DNA from: Plantactinospora soyae
GTDB taxonomy: Bacteria > Actinomycetota > Actinomycetes > Mycobacteriales > Micromonosporaceae
Direction: 5' to 3'
DNA: 64,000 nucleotides
NCBI RefSeq assembly: GCF_014874095.1
Contig: NZ_JADBEB010000001.1
Span: 248,001 to 312,000, forward strand
A model generated the notes under the pieces. It saw only the letters and a program-made list of their open reading frames with translations. It did no database searches and had not been told where the DNA came from. Made by a program: the position numbers and the translations under genes. Positions 34,358-42,271 of the stretch are shown piece after piece. Position 1 is the first letter of the stretch. Each line of letters starts with the position of its first letter.

Positions 34358-34435
34358 CCTGACGTCACCAAGATCCAGCAGAGCCGGCTGAAGCAGGGAC
34401 ATCGTCCCTGCTTTTTTCGTGGAAACAGCCGGCTC
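34325..34435 (+). promoter_or_regulatory. Alternative RNA pairings of the DAHP attenuator
   Basis: The self-complementary octamer AGCCGGCT occurs at 34326-34333 (inside the leader ORF), 34382-34389 (before the terminator) and 34427-34434 (after it), so the copies can pair in different combinations. In addition CCGGCT-TCGG-AGCCGG (34328-34343) forms a local hairpin within the leader ORF. Ribosome position would decide which pairing forms. The exact switch is inference. Confidence 0.5.
34393..34417 (+). terminator. Intrinsic terminator before DAHP synthase
   Basis: GCAGGGAC (34393-34400), loop ATC, GTCCCTGC (34404-34411), then TTTTTT (34412-34417). It is the best textbook intrinsic terminator of the window and lies between the leader ORF and the DAHP synthase start, 72 bases ahead of the ATG, which only makes sense as an attenuator. 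Confidence 0.85.
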
Positions 34436-34488
34436 GGCTCCCGGGCGCCGGCCCCGGGGTGGCGGTCGGCAGAGAGGGAGCCTCGACG

Positions 34489-35583
34489 ATGACCACCACC
34501 GGAATGGGTCGGGTAAGCGACCAGCGCATCGACCGGGTCGTGCCGCTGACCACACCGGCCCTGCTCAACCACGAACTGCCGCTCGAGGAAGCGCTGACCA
34601 CGGCCGTGCTCGACGGTCGACGATCCGTCGCCCGGGTACTGGACCGGGAGGATGATCGGCTTCTCGTCGTGGTCGGCCCCTGCTCCGTCCATGATCCGGC
34701 GGCGGCACTCGAGTACGCCGAGCGGCTGCGGGTGGCGGCGGACCGGCACGCCGACGATCTGCTGGTCGTGATGCGGGTCTACTTCGAGAAACCCCGTTCG
34801 ACCGTCGGCTGGAAGGGCCTGATCAACGATCCCGGGCTGGACGGTTCGGGCGACGTGAACGCCGGGCTGAAGGCCGCCCGCGCGCTGCTGCTGGACGTGC
34901 TCCGGCTCGGCCTGCCGGTCGGCTGTGAGTTCCTGGACCCGATCACCCCGCAGTACATCGCCGACACGGTCGCCTGGGGTGCGATCGGCGCCCGTACGGT
35001 GGAGAGCCAGGTGCACCGCCAGCTCTCGTCCGGCCTCTCCATGCCGATCGGGATGAAGAACCGCCCGGACGGCAGCGTGGGTACGGCGGTCGACGCGATC
35101 CGGGCCTCCGGGGTGCCGCACGTGTTTCCCGGTATCGACTTCTCCGGGGCGCCGGCCATCATGCACACCCGGGGCAACGCGGACTGCCACCTGGTCCTGC
35201 GTGGCGGCCGGGGCGAGCCGAACTACGACGCCGACTCGGTGGCGGAGTCGCTGGCCCTGCTCCGGGCGGCCGGGCTGCCCGAGCGGCTGGTGATCGACGC
35301 GAGCCACGACAACAGCGGCAAGGACCACCGCCGCCAGCCGGTGGTCGCCACCGAGGTCGGCCGGCAGTTGGCGGACGGCCAGCGGGGCATCGTCGGGGTG
35401 ATGCTGGAGTCGTTCCTGGTGCCCGGTCGGCAGGACCTCGACCCGACCCGACCCCTGGTGTACGGGCAGTCGGTCACCGACGCCTGCCTCGGCTGGCCGG
35501 AAACCGAGCAGGTACTGGCGGACCTGGCCAGCTCGGTCCAGGCCCGACGGGTGTCGACGGCGGCCGGTACGGCGCTGGGCTGA
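34489..35583 (+). CDS. aroF: 3-deoxy-7-phosphoheptulonate synthase (DAHP synthase), class I
   Basis: A 364-residue enzyme joining phosphoenolpyruvate and erythrose 4-phosphate in the first step of the shikimate pathway. VVVGPCSVHDP, MRVYFEKPRSTVGWKGLINDP, GARTVESQVHR, GMKNRPDGS and VIDASHDNSGK are class I (AroFGH-type) signatures with the metal- and PEP-binding residues. Most actinobacteria rely on a class II enzyme, so a class I gene may be an extra, possibly tied to secondary metabolism. The allosteric type (Tyr, Phe or Trp) cannot be told; the choice of symbol is nominal. GGAG lies before ATG 34489. The leader peptide and terminator upstream indicate attenuation. Confidence 0.93.
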   Translation: MTTTGMGRVSDQRIDRVVPLTTPALLNHELPLEEALTTAVLDGRRSVARVLDREDDRLLVVVGPCSVHDPAAALEYAERLRVAADRHADDLLVVMRVYFEKPRSTVGWKGLINDPGLDGSGDVNAGLKAARALLLDVLRLGLPVGCEFLDPITPQYIADTVAWGAIGARTVESQVHRQLSSGLSMPIGMKNRPDGSVGTAVDAIRASGVPHVFPGIDFSGAPAIMHTRGNADCHLVLRGGRGEPNYDADSVAESLALLRAAGLPERLVIDASHDNSGKDHRRQPVVATEVGRQLADGQRGIVGVMLESFLVPGRQDLDPTRPLVYGQSVTDACLGWPETEQVLADLASSVQARRVSTAAGTALG

Positions 35584-35883
35584 CCTCCCGCGAACCCTCC
35601 GTCGTCCGGCCGGGACGGCGACAACCCGCTGCCGCCATCCCGCGCACCGTCCGTCGTCCGGCCGGCGGCTGGCCGCTGCCGCCGCCCGCCGGCCGGACAA
35701 CGGGGTCGGCGGGCTGGTGGGGCGCCGGGTGTGACGCAACAGTCATGTCGATGTCGGGCGACGACGCAACCGTGCGGTCGGGCGCCGCGTCTGGATCAAT
35801 AGGGTAAAAGACGCGCGTACGGTTGTGCTCGCGCCCGCCCTCGCCCGCGACCTGTCCGCCCCACCCCGAGGTAATAACTGATC
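35584..35883. other. Intergenic region before the PBP gene
   Basis: This 300-base gap holds two copies of TCCGTCGTCCGGCCGG (about 35598 and 35649) and a lower-GC stretch near 35795-35820 (TCAATAGGGTAAAAGACGCG) that is the likely promoter of the PBP gene. The repeats with their inverted partner CCGGCCGGACAACGG near 35691 can fold and may end the DAHP synthase transcript. No gene is seen. Confidence 0.5.
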
Positions 35884-38316
35884 ATGCCGAAGTCCCGTCC
35901 AGTGCGTCTGATCAAGGCCGCCACCCTGCTCACCTGTGCCCTGCTCGCCGGAGTGGTCGTCGCCGGGGCGGCCTTCCCGGCGCTGGCCATGTCCGGGTTG
36001 GCGGCCAAGGCCGGGGCCGACTCGTTCCAGGACCTGCCCTCCGAACTCACGGTGCCGCGGGTACCGGAGGCGAGCCAGGTGTACGCCGCCGACGGCAGGA
36101 CGCTGATGGCGACGTTCTTCGACGAGAACCGGCAGGACGTACCGCTCGCGGACATCTCGCCTGCGATGCGCAAGGCGATGGTGGCGGCCGAGGACCACGC
36201 GTTCTACCAGCACAACGGGGTCGATCTCAAGGGCTTCATGCGGGCGCTGGTCTCCAACTTCACCGGCAACTCCCGGCAGGGCGCCTCGACCCTCACCATG
36301 CAGCTGGTCCGGATGTCGATCACGTACGGGGCGACGGATCCGAACGAGGTGGTGGCGGCGAGCGAGGACACCAACGGGCGGAAGCTGCGCGAGATGCGTC
36401 TCGCGGCGGCCCTGGAGAGCAAGCTCAGCAAGGACCAGATCCTGGAGCGCTACCTGAACATGGCGCCGTTCGGTCACGGCACCTACGGGGTGGCCGCGGC
36501 GAGCCGCTTCTACTTCGGCAAGGAGCCGCGCGCCCTGACCGTGCCGGAGGCCGCGATGATCGCCGGCCTGGTCAAGTCGCCGAGCTACTACGACGCGCTG
36601 GACAGCGAGGGCAAGGGCTTCGACCTGACGGTGGAGCGTCGCGACTGGGTGATCGGCCAGATGCAGGAGACCGGCGCCATCACCGCGCAGGAGAAGGCGG
36701 CGGCGCTGGCCGTACCGCTCAAGGTCGTGGGGAAGCGGCCGACCAACGGCTGCACCAGTGCGGTGCACAACGACTGGGGCTTCTTCTGCGACTTCTTCTA
36801 CCGCTGGTGGATGGATCAGCCGGCGTTCGGCGCCACCTCGTACGACCGGGAGCGGCGGCTCAAGGGCGGTGGCTACCGGATCATCACCACCCTCACCCCG
36901 ACCGTCCAGCAGGCGGCGCACAAGAACGTCGAGCAGTACCTGCCGACCGGGAAGAAGAACGCCCTGATGGTGGCCGCCGTCGAGCCGGGAACCGGACGGG
37001 TGCGCGCACTGGCAGCGAACCGGACGTTCGGGCTGGACGCCGCGGCGAATCCGAAGAACCCGATCTCCAGTAACCCGAAGCAGGCGGACGCCGGAATGCG
37101 GGCGACCTATCCGCGTACCACCAACCCGCTGCTCACCGGCGGTGGCGACATCGACGGCTACCAGGCCGGCTCGACGTTCAAGATGTTCACCATGGTGGCC
37201 GCGCTGGAGCAGGGCTACCCGCTCAGCTACGAGATCAACGCCCCGCAGCGGTACCAGTCGAAGTACACCGCCGCGGCCGGCACCGAATCGGCCTGCGCCG
37301 GTACCGAGCGGTGGTGCCCGAGCAACGACAACACCTCGATGGCCGGCAAGCACGACATGTGGACGGCCTTCGGCCGCTCGGTGAACACCTACTTCGTGCC
37401 GCTGGAGGAGCGGGTCGGCGCGGCCAAGGTCGTCGACGCCGCCGAGCGGCTCGGCATCCGGTTCCGGGCCGACAACGACGCGGCCACCGCGAAGGATCCG
37501 GCGGCGGCCGACGGATGGGGCTCGTTCACCCTCGGTGTCTCGGCGACGACCCCGCTCGACCTGGCCAACGCGTACGCCACGCTGGCGGCGGACGGCCGGC
37601 ACTGCGAGCCGATCCCGGTGCAGGAGGTCCGTGACCACGACGGCAAGGTGCTCGCCGACGTGGTCAAGCCGAAGTGCGACCGGGCGGTGGATCCCGAGGT
37701 CGCCAGGGCCGCGCTCGACGCCGCACGGTGCCCGGTCGGCGACCAGTCCGCGTACGGCAAGTGCCACGGGGCCACGGAGGCGGACGCGTACCGGGTGATC
37801 GACCACCCGGTAGCCGGCAAGACCGGCACCACGGACGGCGACCGGACGGCGTCGCTGGTGACGACCACCACCACCCTCTCGGTCGCCGGCATCATGGCCA
37901 ACCCGGACTGGCCGGAGACCACCGCGAACATGGACCACGACGTCGTCAACCCCGCCGTGTACGAGACGTTGGCGGACGCGATGAAGTCGAAGCCGAAGAA
38001 GGACTTCCCGAAGCCGAAGGACGGGCTGGTGTACGGCCAGCAGCGCTCGGTACCGTCGGTCGCCTGCAAGTCCGTCGACGATGCCCGCGCGGTGCTCCGG
38101 AACGCCGGCTTCGAGGTCGACGTCGACGAGAACCGGGTCGCCTCGAACTGCCCCGCCGGTACGGTCGCCCGGACCGATCCGGACGGCAGGACCGTCTCCG
38201 GCGGTGTGGTGGTGCTCCGGCTCAGCAGCGGTCAGTCCTCGACGGGGACCACGAACAACGGACCGGCGTCGACCGAGGGCGGCGCCGCCTCGGGGCAGTC
38301 CGGCCGACGCCGCTGA
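35884..38316 (+). CDS. Class A penicillin-binding protein with C-terminal PASTA domain
   Basis: An 810-residue bifunctional peptidoglycan synthase. One membrane helix (about residues 10-35) anchors it. The transglycosylase domain has AAEDHAFYQHNG with catalytic Glu103 and the downstream QLVRMS, LERYLNMAPFGHGTYGV motifs. The transpeptidase has GSTFKM (Ser430, Lys433), SVN at 499-501 and KTGT at 646-649. One PASTA unit follows near residue 730, and the tail is Ser/Thr/Gly-rich. It polymerises glycan and cross-links stem peptides outside the membrane; PASTA may sense free muropeptides. The start ATG 35884 has GAGGT upstream. Single gene. Confidence 0.93.
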   Translation: MPKSRPVRLIKAATLLTCALLAGVVVAGAAFPALAMSGLAAKAGADSFQDLPSELTVPRVPEASQVYAADGRTLMATFFDENRQDVPLADISPAMRKAMVAAEDHAFYQHNGVDLKGFMRALVSNFTGNSRQGASTLTMQLVRMSITYGATDPNEVVAASEDTNGRKLREMRLAAALESKLSKDQILERYLNMAPFGHGTYGVAAASRFYFGKEPRALTVPEAAMIAGLVKSPSYYDALDSEGKGFDLTVERRDWVIGQMQETGAITAQEKAAALAVPLKVVGKRPTNGCTSAVHNDWGFFCDFFYRWWMDQPAFGATSYDRERRLKGGGYRIITTLTPTVQQAAHKNVEQYLPTGKKNALMVAAVEPGTGRVRALAANRTFGLDAAANPKNPISSNPKQADAGMRATYPRTTNPLLTGGGDIDGYQAGSTFKMFTMVAALEQGYPLSYEINAPQRYQSKYTAAAGTESACAGTERWCPSNDNTSMAGKHDMWTAFGRSVNTYFVPLEERVGAAKVVDAAERLGIRFRADNDAATAKDPAAADGWGSFTLGVSATTPLDLANAYATLAADGRHCEPIPVQEVRDHDGKVLADVVKPKCDRAVDPEVARAALDAARCPVGDQSAYGKCHGATEADAYRVIDHPVAGKTGTTDGDRTASLVTTTTTLSVAGIMANPDWPETTANMDHDVVNPAVYETLADAMKSKPKKDFPKPKDGLVYGQQRSVPSVACKSVDDARAVLRNAGFEVDVDENRVASNCPAGTVARTDPDGRTVSGGVVVLRLSSGQSSTGTTNNGPASTEGGAASGQSGRRR

Positions 38317-38385
38317 CCACCCGCCCTGCTGGACAGCCGCTGACGACCCTCCCCGGAAAGCCGCTGACGACTCCCGGAAAGTTGT

Positions 38386-38416
38386 GCGCCGCCCATGGCT
38401 GGGCCATGGGCGGCGC
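38386..38416 (+). terminator. Terminator hairpin after the PBP gene
   Basis: GCGCCGCCCATGGC (38386-38399) and GCCATGGGCGGCGC (38403-38416) form a perfect 14-base stem with a three-base loop, 70 bases after the PBP stop, without a U-run. Two direct copies of a GCCGCTGACGAC-CCCGGAAAG unit precede it. The rest of 38317-38724 holds no recognisable gene. Confidence 0.7.
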
Positions 38417-38724
38417 GGGTGTCGGTGTGCAGGTCGCCTCTCGGCGAGTGGCACGACGCGGCTCCAGCCGAACGGTATTCCGCGAAGGCAATTAGGTGAG
38501 GCCCGGGGACACTGGACACACCGACAGTCGTTTCAACCTCGGACCCCGGTCCGGTGTTCCGGCCACCGTCGTGACGCACGTCACCCGGCCAACCCGGCCC
38601 TGACCCCGTCGAACAGGTGGGATCAGGGCCGGGCCGCGACCGAGCGGGTGGCCGAGGTGGCGAACCGGACGGCACGCCGGAGCACGCCGTGTTTGGCCCA
38701 TTCGGGACCGGGTAGCCGATCTCC

Positions 38725-38940
38725 GTGACCGACGCCCGTGACGACCAGGCCAGCCCGGAACTCGACGGGCTGCTCGACGACCTCTACTTCGGCCAGGAGC
38801 GGGTCACCCAGGCGGAGATTCAGCGCCGGGCGGTCGCCGCCGAGGTACCCGCCGAACTGCTGACCCGGATCACCGCACTTCCCGAGGGCGAGTACGCGGT
38901 GGACGAGGTCGCCGAGCTGCTCGGCGGCACGCCCGGCTGA
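38725..38940 (+). CDS. Small acidic hypothetical protein
   Basis: A 71-residue acidic, mostly helical protein: ELDGLLDDLYFGQERVTQAEIQRRAVAAEVPAELL, then ITALPEGEYAVDEVAELLGG. I do not recognise a named family, though similar short proteins are common in Micromonospora. It starts with GTG 38725, six bases after TAGCCG, so probably leaderless. A second small gene follows after a repeat array. Confidence 0.65.
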   Translation: MTDARDDQASPELDGLLDDLYFGQERVTQAEIQRRAVAAEVPAELLTRITALPEGEYAVDEVAELLGGTPG

Positions 38941-38941
38941 G

Positions 38942-39001
38942 CGCCGAGACGGTGGGGGGATCGCCGAGACGGTGGGGGGATCGCCGAGACGGTGGGGGGA
39001 G
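38942..39001. repeat. Three tandem 20-base repeats carrying the RBS
   Basis: CGCCGAGACGGTGGGGGGAT repeats at 38942, 38962 and 38982 without mismatch except the last base. Each copy ends in a run of Gs; in the third the run with GGAGAG becomes the ribosome-binding site of the gene starting at 39007. Copy number could therefore change the leader without harming translation. Confidence 0.85.
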
Positions 39002-39006
39002 AGACG

Positions 39007-39201
39007 ATGACCGAGCACGACGAGCGGGACCGCGCCAGGCTGGCGCCCCTCGGCCAGGCGCCCGGGGACACCGAGCCGGAGGACGAGCCGAACTTCGCGG
39101 CCGAGCACGACAAAACGGCGGTAGCCGAGGACATCATCACCGGTACGGACACCGACCGGGAGCCGGAGTCCCCGCGAGGCTGGTCCGGCATGCAGCGCTG
39201 A
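39007..39201 (+). CDS. Small acidic hypothetical protein
   Basis: A 64-residue very acidic, probably disordered protein (MTEHDERDRARLAPLGQ, GDTEPEDEPNFAAEHDKTAVAED, RGWSGMQR). The end GWSGMQR looks conserved among actinobacterial small proteins of this kind. ATG 39007 has GGGGGGAGAG nine bases upstream, supplied by the tandem repeat. Function unknown. Confidence 0.6.
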   Translation: MTEHDERDRARLAPLGQAPGDTEPEDEPNFAAEHDKTAVAEDIITGTDTDREPESPRGWSGMQR

Positions 39202-39332
39202 GCCGACCGGCGACGATTGCCGTGGCCCGAGCCCCGGTCCGCCGTCCCCGGGTACCGGTGTAGCCGGTCACCACCGGCCGGCTACAGCCCGCCGGGCTAC
39301 AGCCAGCCCGTCTGCTGCCACAGCCCGCCGGG

Positions 39333-39851
39333 CTACGGCTTGGCGGCGGCCCGTTGGGCGACGGCGTATCCCATCTGGAGGAAGTCCGACGCGGCGACGG
39401 CGGTGAACGCGGTCGCCACCAGCCGGGTCAACCGGGGAGCCAGCACGAGCCCGCCGGTCAGCCCGGTGGCGACCCAGACGGCCAGACAGAACGGACAACT
39501 GAGCAGTTCACCGACGGCGTGCCGGGTGGAACTGCCCTGGTCGCGTACCTGTTCCATCACCTCGCCGCTGCCGATCGGCCGGTCGTACTGGGTGAACGGC
39601 GCCCGGAGCGGGCTGGTCACCGCGTCCTTGGACAGCAGCCGGCTCAGCTTGTGGGTGGCGATCGACAGCAGTACGACGTCGGCGGTGCTGGGTTTCTCCG
39701 GTGCCCGGCGCCCGGTCGTCTTCGCCGCCACCGCCAGGGCTGCCGCCACCCCCGCATAGGTGCCCATCGCCGCCAGGTAGCCGCCGAGGGGCCGATGCTC
39801 GTCCGGTGCGTACGCCTGTCGAAGTCGCGCGACCCTGTCCCGTACCTTCAT
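39333..39851 (-). CDS. DUF1360 membrane protein
   Basis: A 172-residue protein with three hydrophobic segments. ADVVLLSIATHKLSRLLSKDAVTSPLRAPFTQY and ELLSCPFCLAVWVATGLTGGLVL, with its CPFC motif just before a helix, are the DUF1360 signature. The family is found in spore- or envelope-related contexts in several Gram-positive groups, but its role is unknown. GAGGCGGA lies before ATG 39851. A long in-frame extension upstream is rejected because it would overlap the SRPBCC gene's end. Confidence 0.85.
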   Translation of the reverse strand: MKVRDRVARLRQAYAPDEHRPLGGYLAAMGTYAGVAAALAVAAKTTGRRAPEKPSTADVVLLSIATHKLSRLLSKDAVTSPLRAPFTQYDRPIGSGEVMEQVRDQGSSTRHAVGELLSCPFCLAVWVATGLTGGLVLAPRLTRLVATAFTAVAASDFLQMGYAVAQRAAAKP

Positions 39852-39982
39852 TCCGCCTCGCTCCGCCCGCCGTCCAGTCGTCCCTGTGCCGTCGTTCCCG
39901 TCGATCCGCGGGGTCCTCTCCGTCCGCAGGACGTCGCCTCCCGTTCGTACCGCTGCGGTTGCTTCTTCCGCCCGTACCCGAT

Positions 39983-40321
39983 TCAGCTGGCGCTGAGGTT
40001 GTCCGCGACCTCGCGGGCCAGGCTCGCCAACGACTCGTCGGCGATCTCGGCCAGTCGCCGGTCCGGCGGGTCCGCCTCCAGCTCCAGTCGTACGGTCGCA
40101 CCGCCGGCATCGATCGCCGACACCTGCAACCGGGCCGACCAGTTGGGGCTGCCGGCGGTACGCCACCGGGCCCGCCACTGCGCGGCCGTCAACTCCGCCC
40201 CCGGTACGCCGTCCTGGCGCAGTGGCGAGGGCAGCCAGGCCGAGACCCGGTTCGGGTCGGTGGCAGTGTTGAACACCACCTCGGGTGGGGCGGAGATGCC
40301 CCGCTCGGCTCGGGCCATCAC
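39983..40321 (-). CDS. SRPBCC-fold protein
   Basis: A 112-residue protein of the START/polyketide-cyclase-like fold. ARAERGISAPPEVVFNTATDPNRVSAWLP is the usual first strand and helix pair (VF...TDP...WLP), and ADNLSAS closes the long C-terminal helix. Such proteins bind small hydrophobic ligands. It is short for the fold (usually 140-150 residues). The start ATG 40321 overlaps the stop of the previous gene by four bases, so the two form an operon. Confidence 0.75.
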   Translation of the reverse strand: MMARAERGISAPPEVVFNTATDPNRVSAWLPSPLRQDGVPGAELTAAQWRARWRTAGSPNWSARLQVSAIDAGGATVRLELEADPPDRRLAEIADESLASLAREVADNLSAS

Positions 40322-40680
40322 CAGGCGCCGTCCCGCAGCCGGCTCGGATCGACCTCCCGACCCGGATGCCGGGTGAGGTACTCGGTCTCGAGTTCGGCGG
40401 TGCGCCGCAGGTGGTTGCCGAGCGCGGTGTCGGCGGCGTGCCGGAGCGTGTCCAGCCTGGTCCGGTGCAGGCTGTGCATCTCCCGGATCAGGTCCTCGTC
40501 GCTCAGCTCGACCGGGTCGACCCCGAGGATCTCGTCCTCGGCGACCGCGAAGTCGGCAGCGGTGCCGCCGTGCCGTACCGGGTCACCGTCCCACTGTCCG
40601 ACCCGCTGTTCGGGGCTGGCGTCGATCGGCACTCCGGCACCCGTCGGGGAGAACTCGTCGTGGCGTACTGATTCGTTCAT
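40318..40680 (-). CDS. DUF6158-like protein
   Basis: A 120-residue soluble acidic protein. The segment GVDPVELSDEDLIREMHSLHRTRLDTLRHAADTAL, then RRTAELETEYLTRHPGREVDPSRLR matches a small actinobacterial family I recall as DUF6158. The first 45 residues are variable. GGGGG lies before ATG 40680 (MNESVRHD); an upstream in-frame start at 40743 is less likely. It is coupled by ATGA to the SRPBCC gene. Role unknown. Confidence 0.7.
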   Translation of the reverse strand: MNESVRHDEFSPTGAGVPIDASPEQRVGQWDGDPVRHGGTAADFAVAEDEILGVDPVELSDEDLIREMHSLHRTRLDTLRHAADTALGNHLRRTAELETEYLTRHPGREVDPSRLRDGAW

Positions 40681-40815
40681 CGTCGCCCCCGGAATCTCGT
40701 TTGGGTTGGCGACTAGACGGTTGCCCAAACCCCGTACCGCCAAACGTCGGCGGGGAGCGCGACACTACGACGCCGCGTCGGAGATCCGCCCGGGGCTGCC
40801 GGTACTCTCGTGGGC

Positions 40816-41238
40816 ATGAAACGGCTGTGCACACCGACGTGGATCGTGCGTCACGTGCTCACCGTCGTACTCGTCGTCGGCTTTCTCGCCCTCGGCTGGT
40901 GGCAGGCCAGTCGGGCGCTCGCGGGCAACACCCTGAGCTGGGCGTACGCCTTCGAGTGGCCGATCTTCGCCGGGTTCACCATCTTCCTCTGGGTACGCGA
41001 GGCCCGGTACACGCTGCGCGGTGGGCCGAGCCCAGCCGCGCAGCCGGATCCGTCGGCGGACCGGCCGACCACCCCCGGGGTACGCCGACCGGTGCGCTCG
41101 GCCCGCCAACGGCTGGCGGCGGAGGTCGGGGAGGACCCGGCACTGACCGAGTACAACAACTACCTGGCGTGGCTGAACGCCAATCCGGGCGCTCGACCCG
41201 CCGACTATCCCGGCTCGGCCGGCAGCAGGAAGGACTGA
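40816..41238 (+). CDS. Small membrane protein, conserved hypothetical
   Basis: A 140-residue protein with two membrane helices (about residues 12-30, VLTVVLVVGFLALGWWQASRA, and 42-58, FEWPIFAGFTIFLWVREARY) and a soluble C-terminal half that includes EYNNYLAWLNANPGARPADYPG. Proteins of this build commonly precede a DUF3817 gene in actinobacteria, as here (three bases between). ATG 40816 follows TACTCT by seven bases, suggesting leaderless transcription; a GTG at 40810 is possible but would sit too close to it. Function unknown. Confidence 0.75.
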   Translation: MKRLCTPTWIVRHVLTVVLVVGFLALGWWQASRALAGNTLSWAYAFEWPIFAGFTIFLWVREARYTLRGGPSPAAQPDPSADRPTTPGVRRPVRSARQRLAAEVGEDPALTEYNNYLAWLNANPGARPADYPGSAGSRKD

Positions 41239-41240
41239 AC

Positions 41241-41558
41241 GTGGGCGCAGCCCTGACCCGATACCGTGTGGTCGCCAACATCGTCGGTGCCGTGTTGATC
41301 GTGCTCGTCGTGGTGGGCATGCCGCTCAAGTACATCTGGGACAACCCGGTCATCGTCGAGACGATCGGCCCGGCGCACGGCTTCCTCTACATGGTCTTCC
41401 TGTTGGCCGCGTTCGACCTGGGTCGTCGGGCGCACTGGCCGCTGAGCCGGATGGTGCTGGTCATGCTGGCCGGGACGGTCCCGTTCGTCTCGTTCTACGC
41501 AGAGCGGACGGTCACCCGGCAGGCTCGGCAGCCGGATCCCCAGCCGGTGGCCGGCTGA
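41241..41558 (+). CDS. DUF3817 membrane protein
   Basis: A 105-residue protein with three membrane helices: ANIVGAVLIVLVVVGMPLKYI, then GPAHGFLYMVFLLAAFDLGRR, then MVLVMLAGTVPFVSFYAER. The GPAHG...Y and PF.SF..ER patterns are typical of DUF3817. It starts at GTG 41241 with AGGA upstream and lies three bases after the preceding gene, so the two are co-transcribed. Role unknown. Confidence 0.85.
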   Translation: MGAALTRYRVVANIVGAVLIVLVVVGMPLKYIWDNPVIVETIGPAHGFLYMVFLLAAFDLGRRAHWPLSRMVLVMLAGTVPFVSFYAERTVTRQARQPDPQPVAG

Positions 41559-41747
41559 ACCCGGGTGCCGAGCGGCCGGGCCGGCTTAGCCCGGGTGCCG
41601 AGCGGCGGGCTGGCCGGAACCGTACGGCCAGGCCCGCCCGTCAGCAATTCAAATTTCTCGTGATTTCCGCCGCCGAAAGAACCGTGGCGGGGACGCTCGC
41701 TGCCCGGTCGTCCCGAATGGCAGCAGGTTGCCGCAGGTCGTGGCGGG

Positions 41748-41936
41748 TTATCGGCCGGCGTGGAGCGTGTCCACAAATGCCCGCCAGGCTGCGGCGTTGA
41801 AGGTCACGAACTGCTCCGGGTTGACCGAGTCACGAACGGCCACGCCAACTCGGACCTGAGCCACCTCGACACAATGCTGCGATTCGCATCGAGTGCTCTT
41901 CCGCCAGATGAGCTCGGCGGAACCAGTCTGCGACAT
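41748..41936 (-). CDS. DUF397 small protein, unpaired orientation
   Basis: A 62-residue DUF397 protein: LIWRKSTRCESQHCVEVAQ, VGVAVRDSVNPEQFVTFN, AAWRAFVDTL. The N-terminal Ser-rich stretch typical of the family is replaced by CESQHC. It is divergent from the XRE regulator at 42272, 335 bases away, rather than directly behind one. It may still work with that regulator; a pair of 22-base direct repeats lies between them. Confidence 0.85.
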   Translation of the reverse strand: MSQTGSAELIWRKSTRCESQHCVEVAQVRVGVAVRDSVNPEQFVTFNAAAWRAFVDTLHAGR

Positions 41937-41955
41937 GCGCCCTCCTCGGCACTTA

Positions 41956-42003
41956 TTCTCTGCGGCAGGCGCCGCGAAAACTTCTCTGCGGCAGGCGCCG
42001 CGA
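41956..42003. repeat. Two 22-base direct repeats between DUF397 and XRE genes
   Basis: TTCTCTGCGGCAGGCGCCGC followed by GA occurs at 41956-41977 and 41982-42003, exactly 26 bases apart. Each copy holds GCGGC-AGGC-GCCGC, an inverted repeat. They lie just upstream of the DUF397 start, where an operator for the divergent XRE protein would be expected. The rest of 41937-42271 shows no gene. Confidence 0.7.
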
Positions 42004-42271
42004 CAACGCCAAGAGGCTACCCGCCGACTTCCTTTCCGAACAGCCCGGGGAATCGTAATTTGTGAGTTCCGTTGTTAATGGACACAAGCGGTGATCATGC
42101 CGTCGCGGGAAGCGTCGACGCTGGTGGATCATCGCCGCTCCGTGTAACCTGCTCGAAGGTCTGGCGATCTGGCAGGTAGCCGGTAGCCAGGTGGCAGGTT
42201 GACGGGGCCGGAATCAGCCGAATTGACCCCTCACTCCGCCGCCGGGGCGCCATTTGAAGGGAGCGTTCCGG

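Noticed and set aside
35743-38454. A 903-codon ORF opposite the penicillin-binding protein gene
   Set aside because: Shadow frame of the PBP gene: Arg/Val/Gly-rich product with no domain, while the plus strand has complete catalytic motifs.
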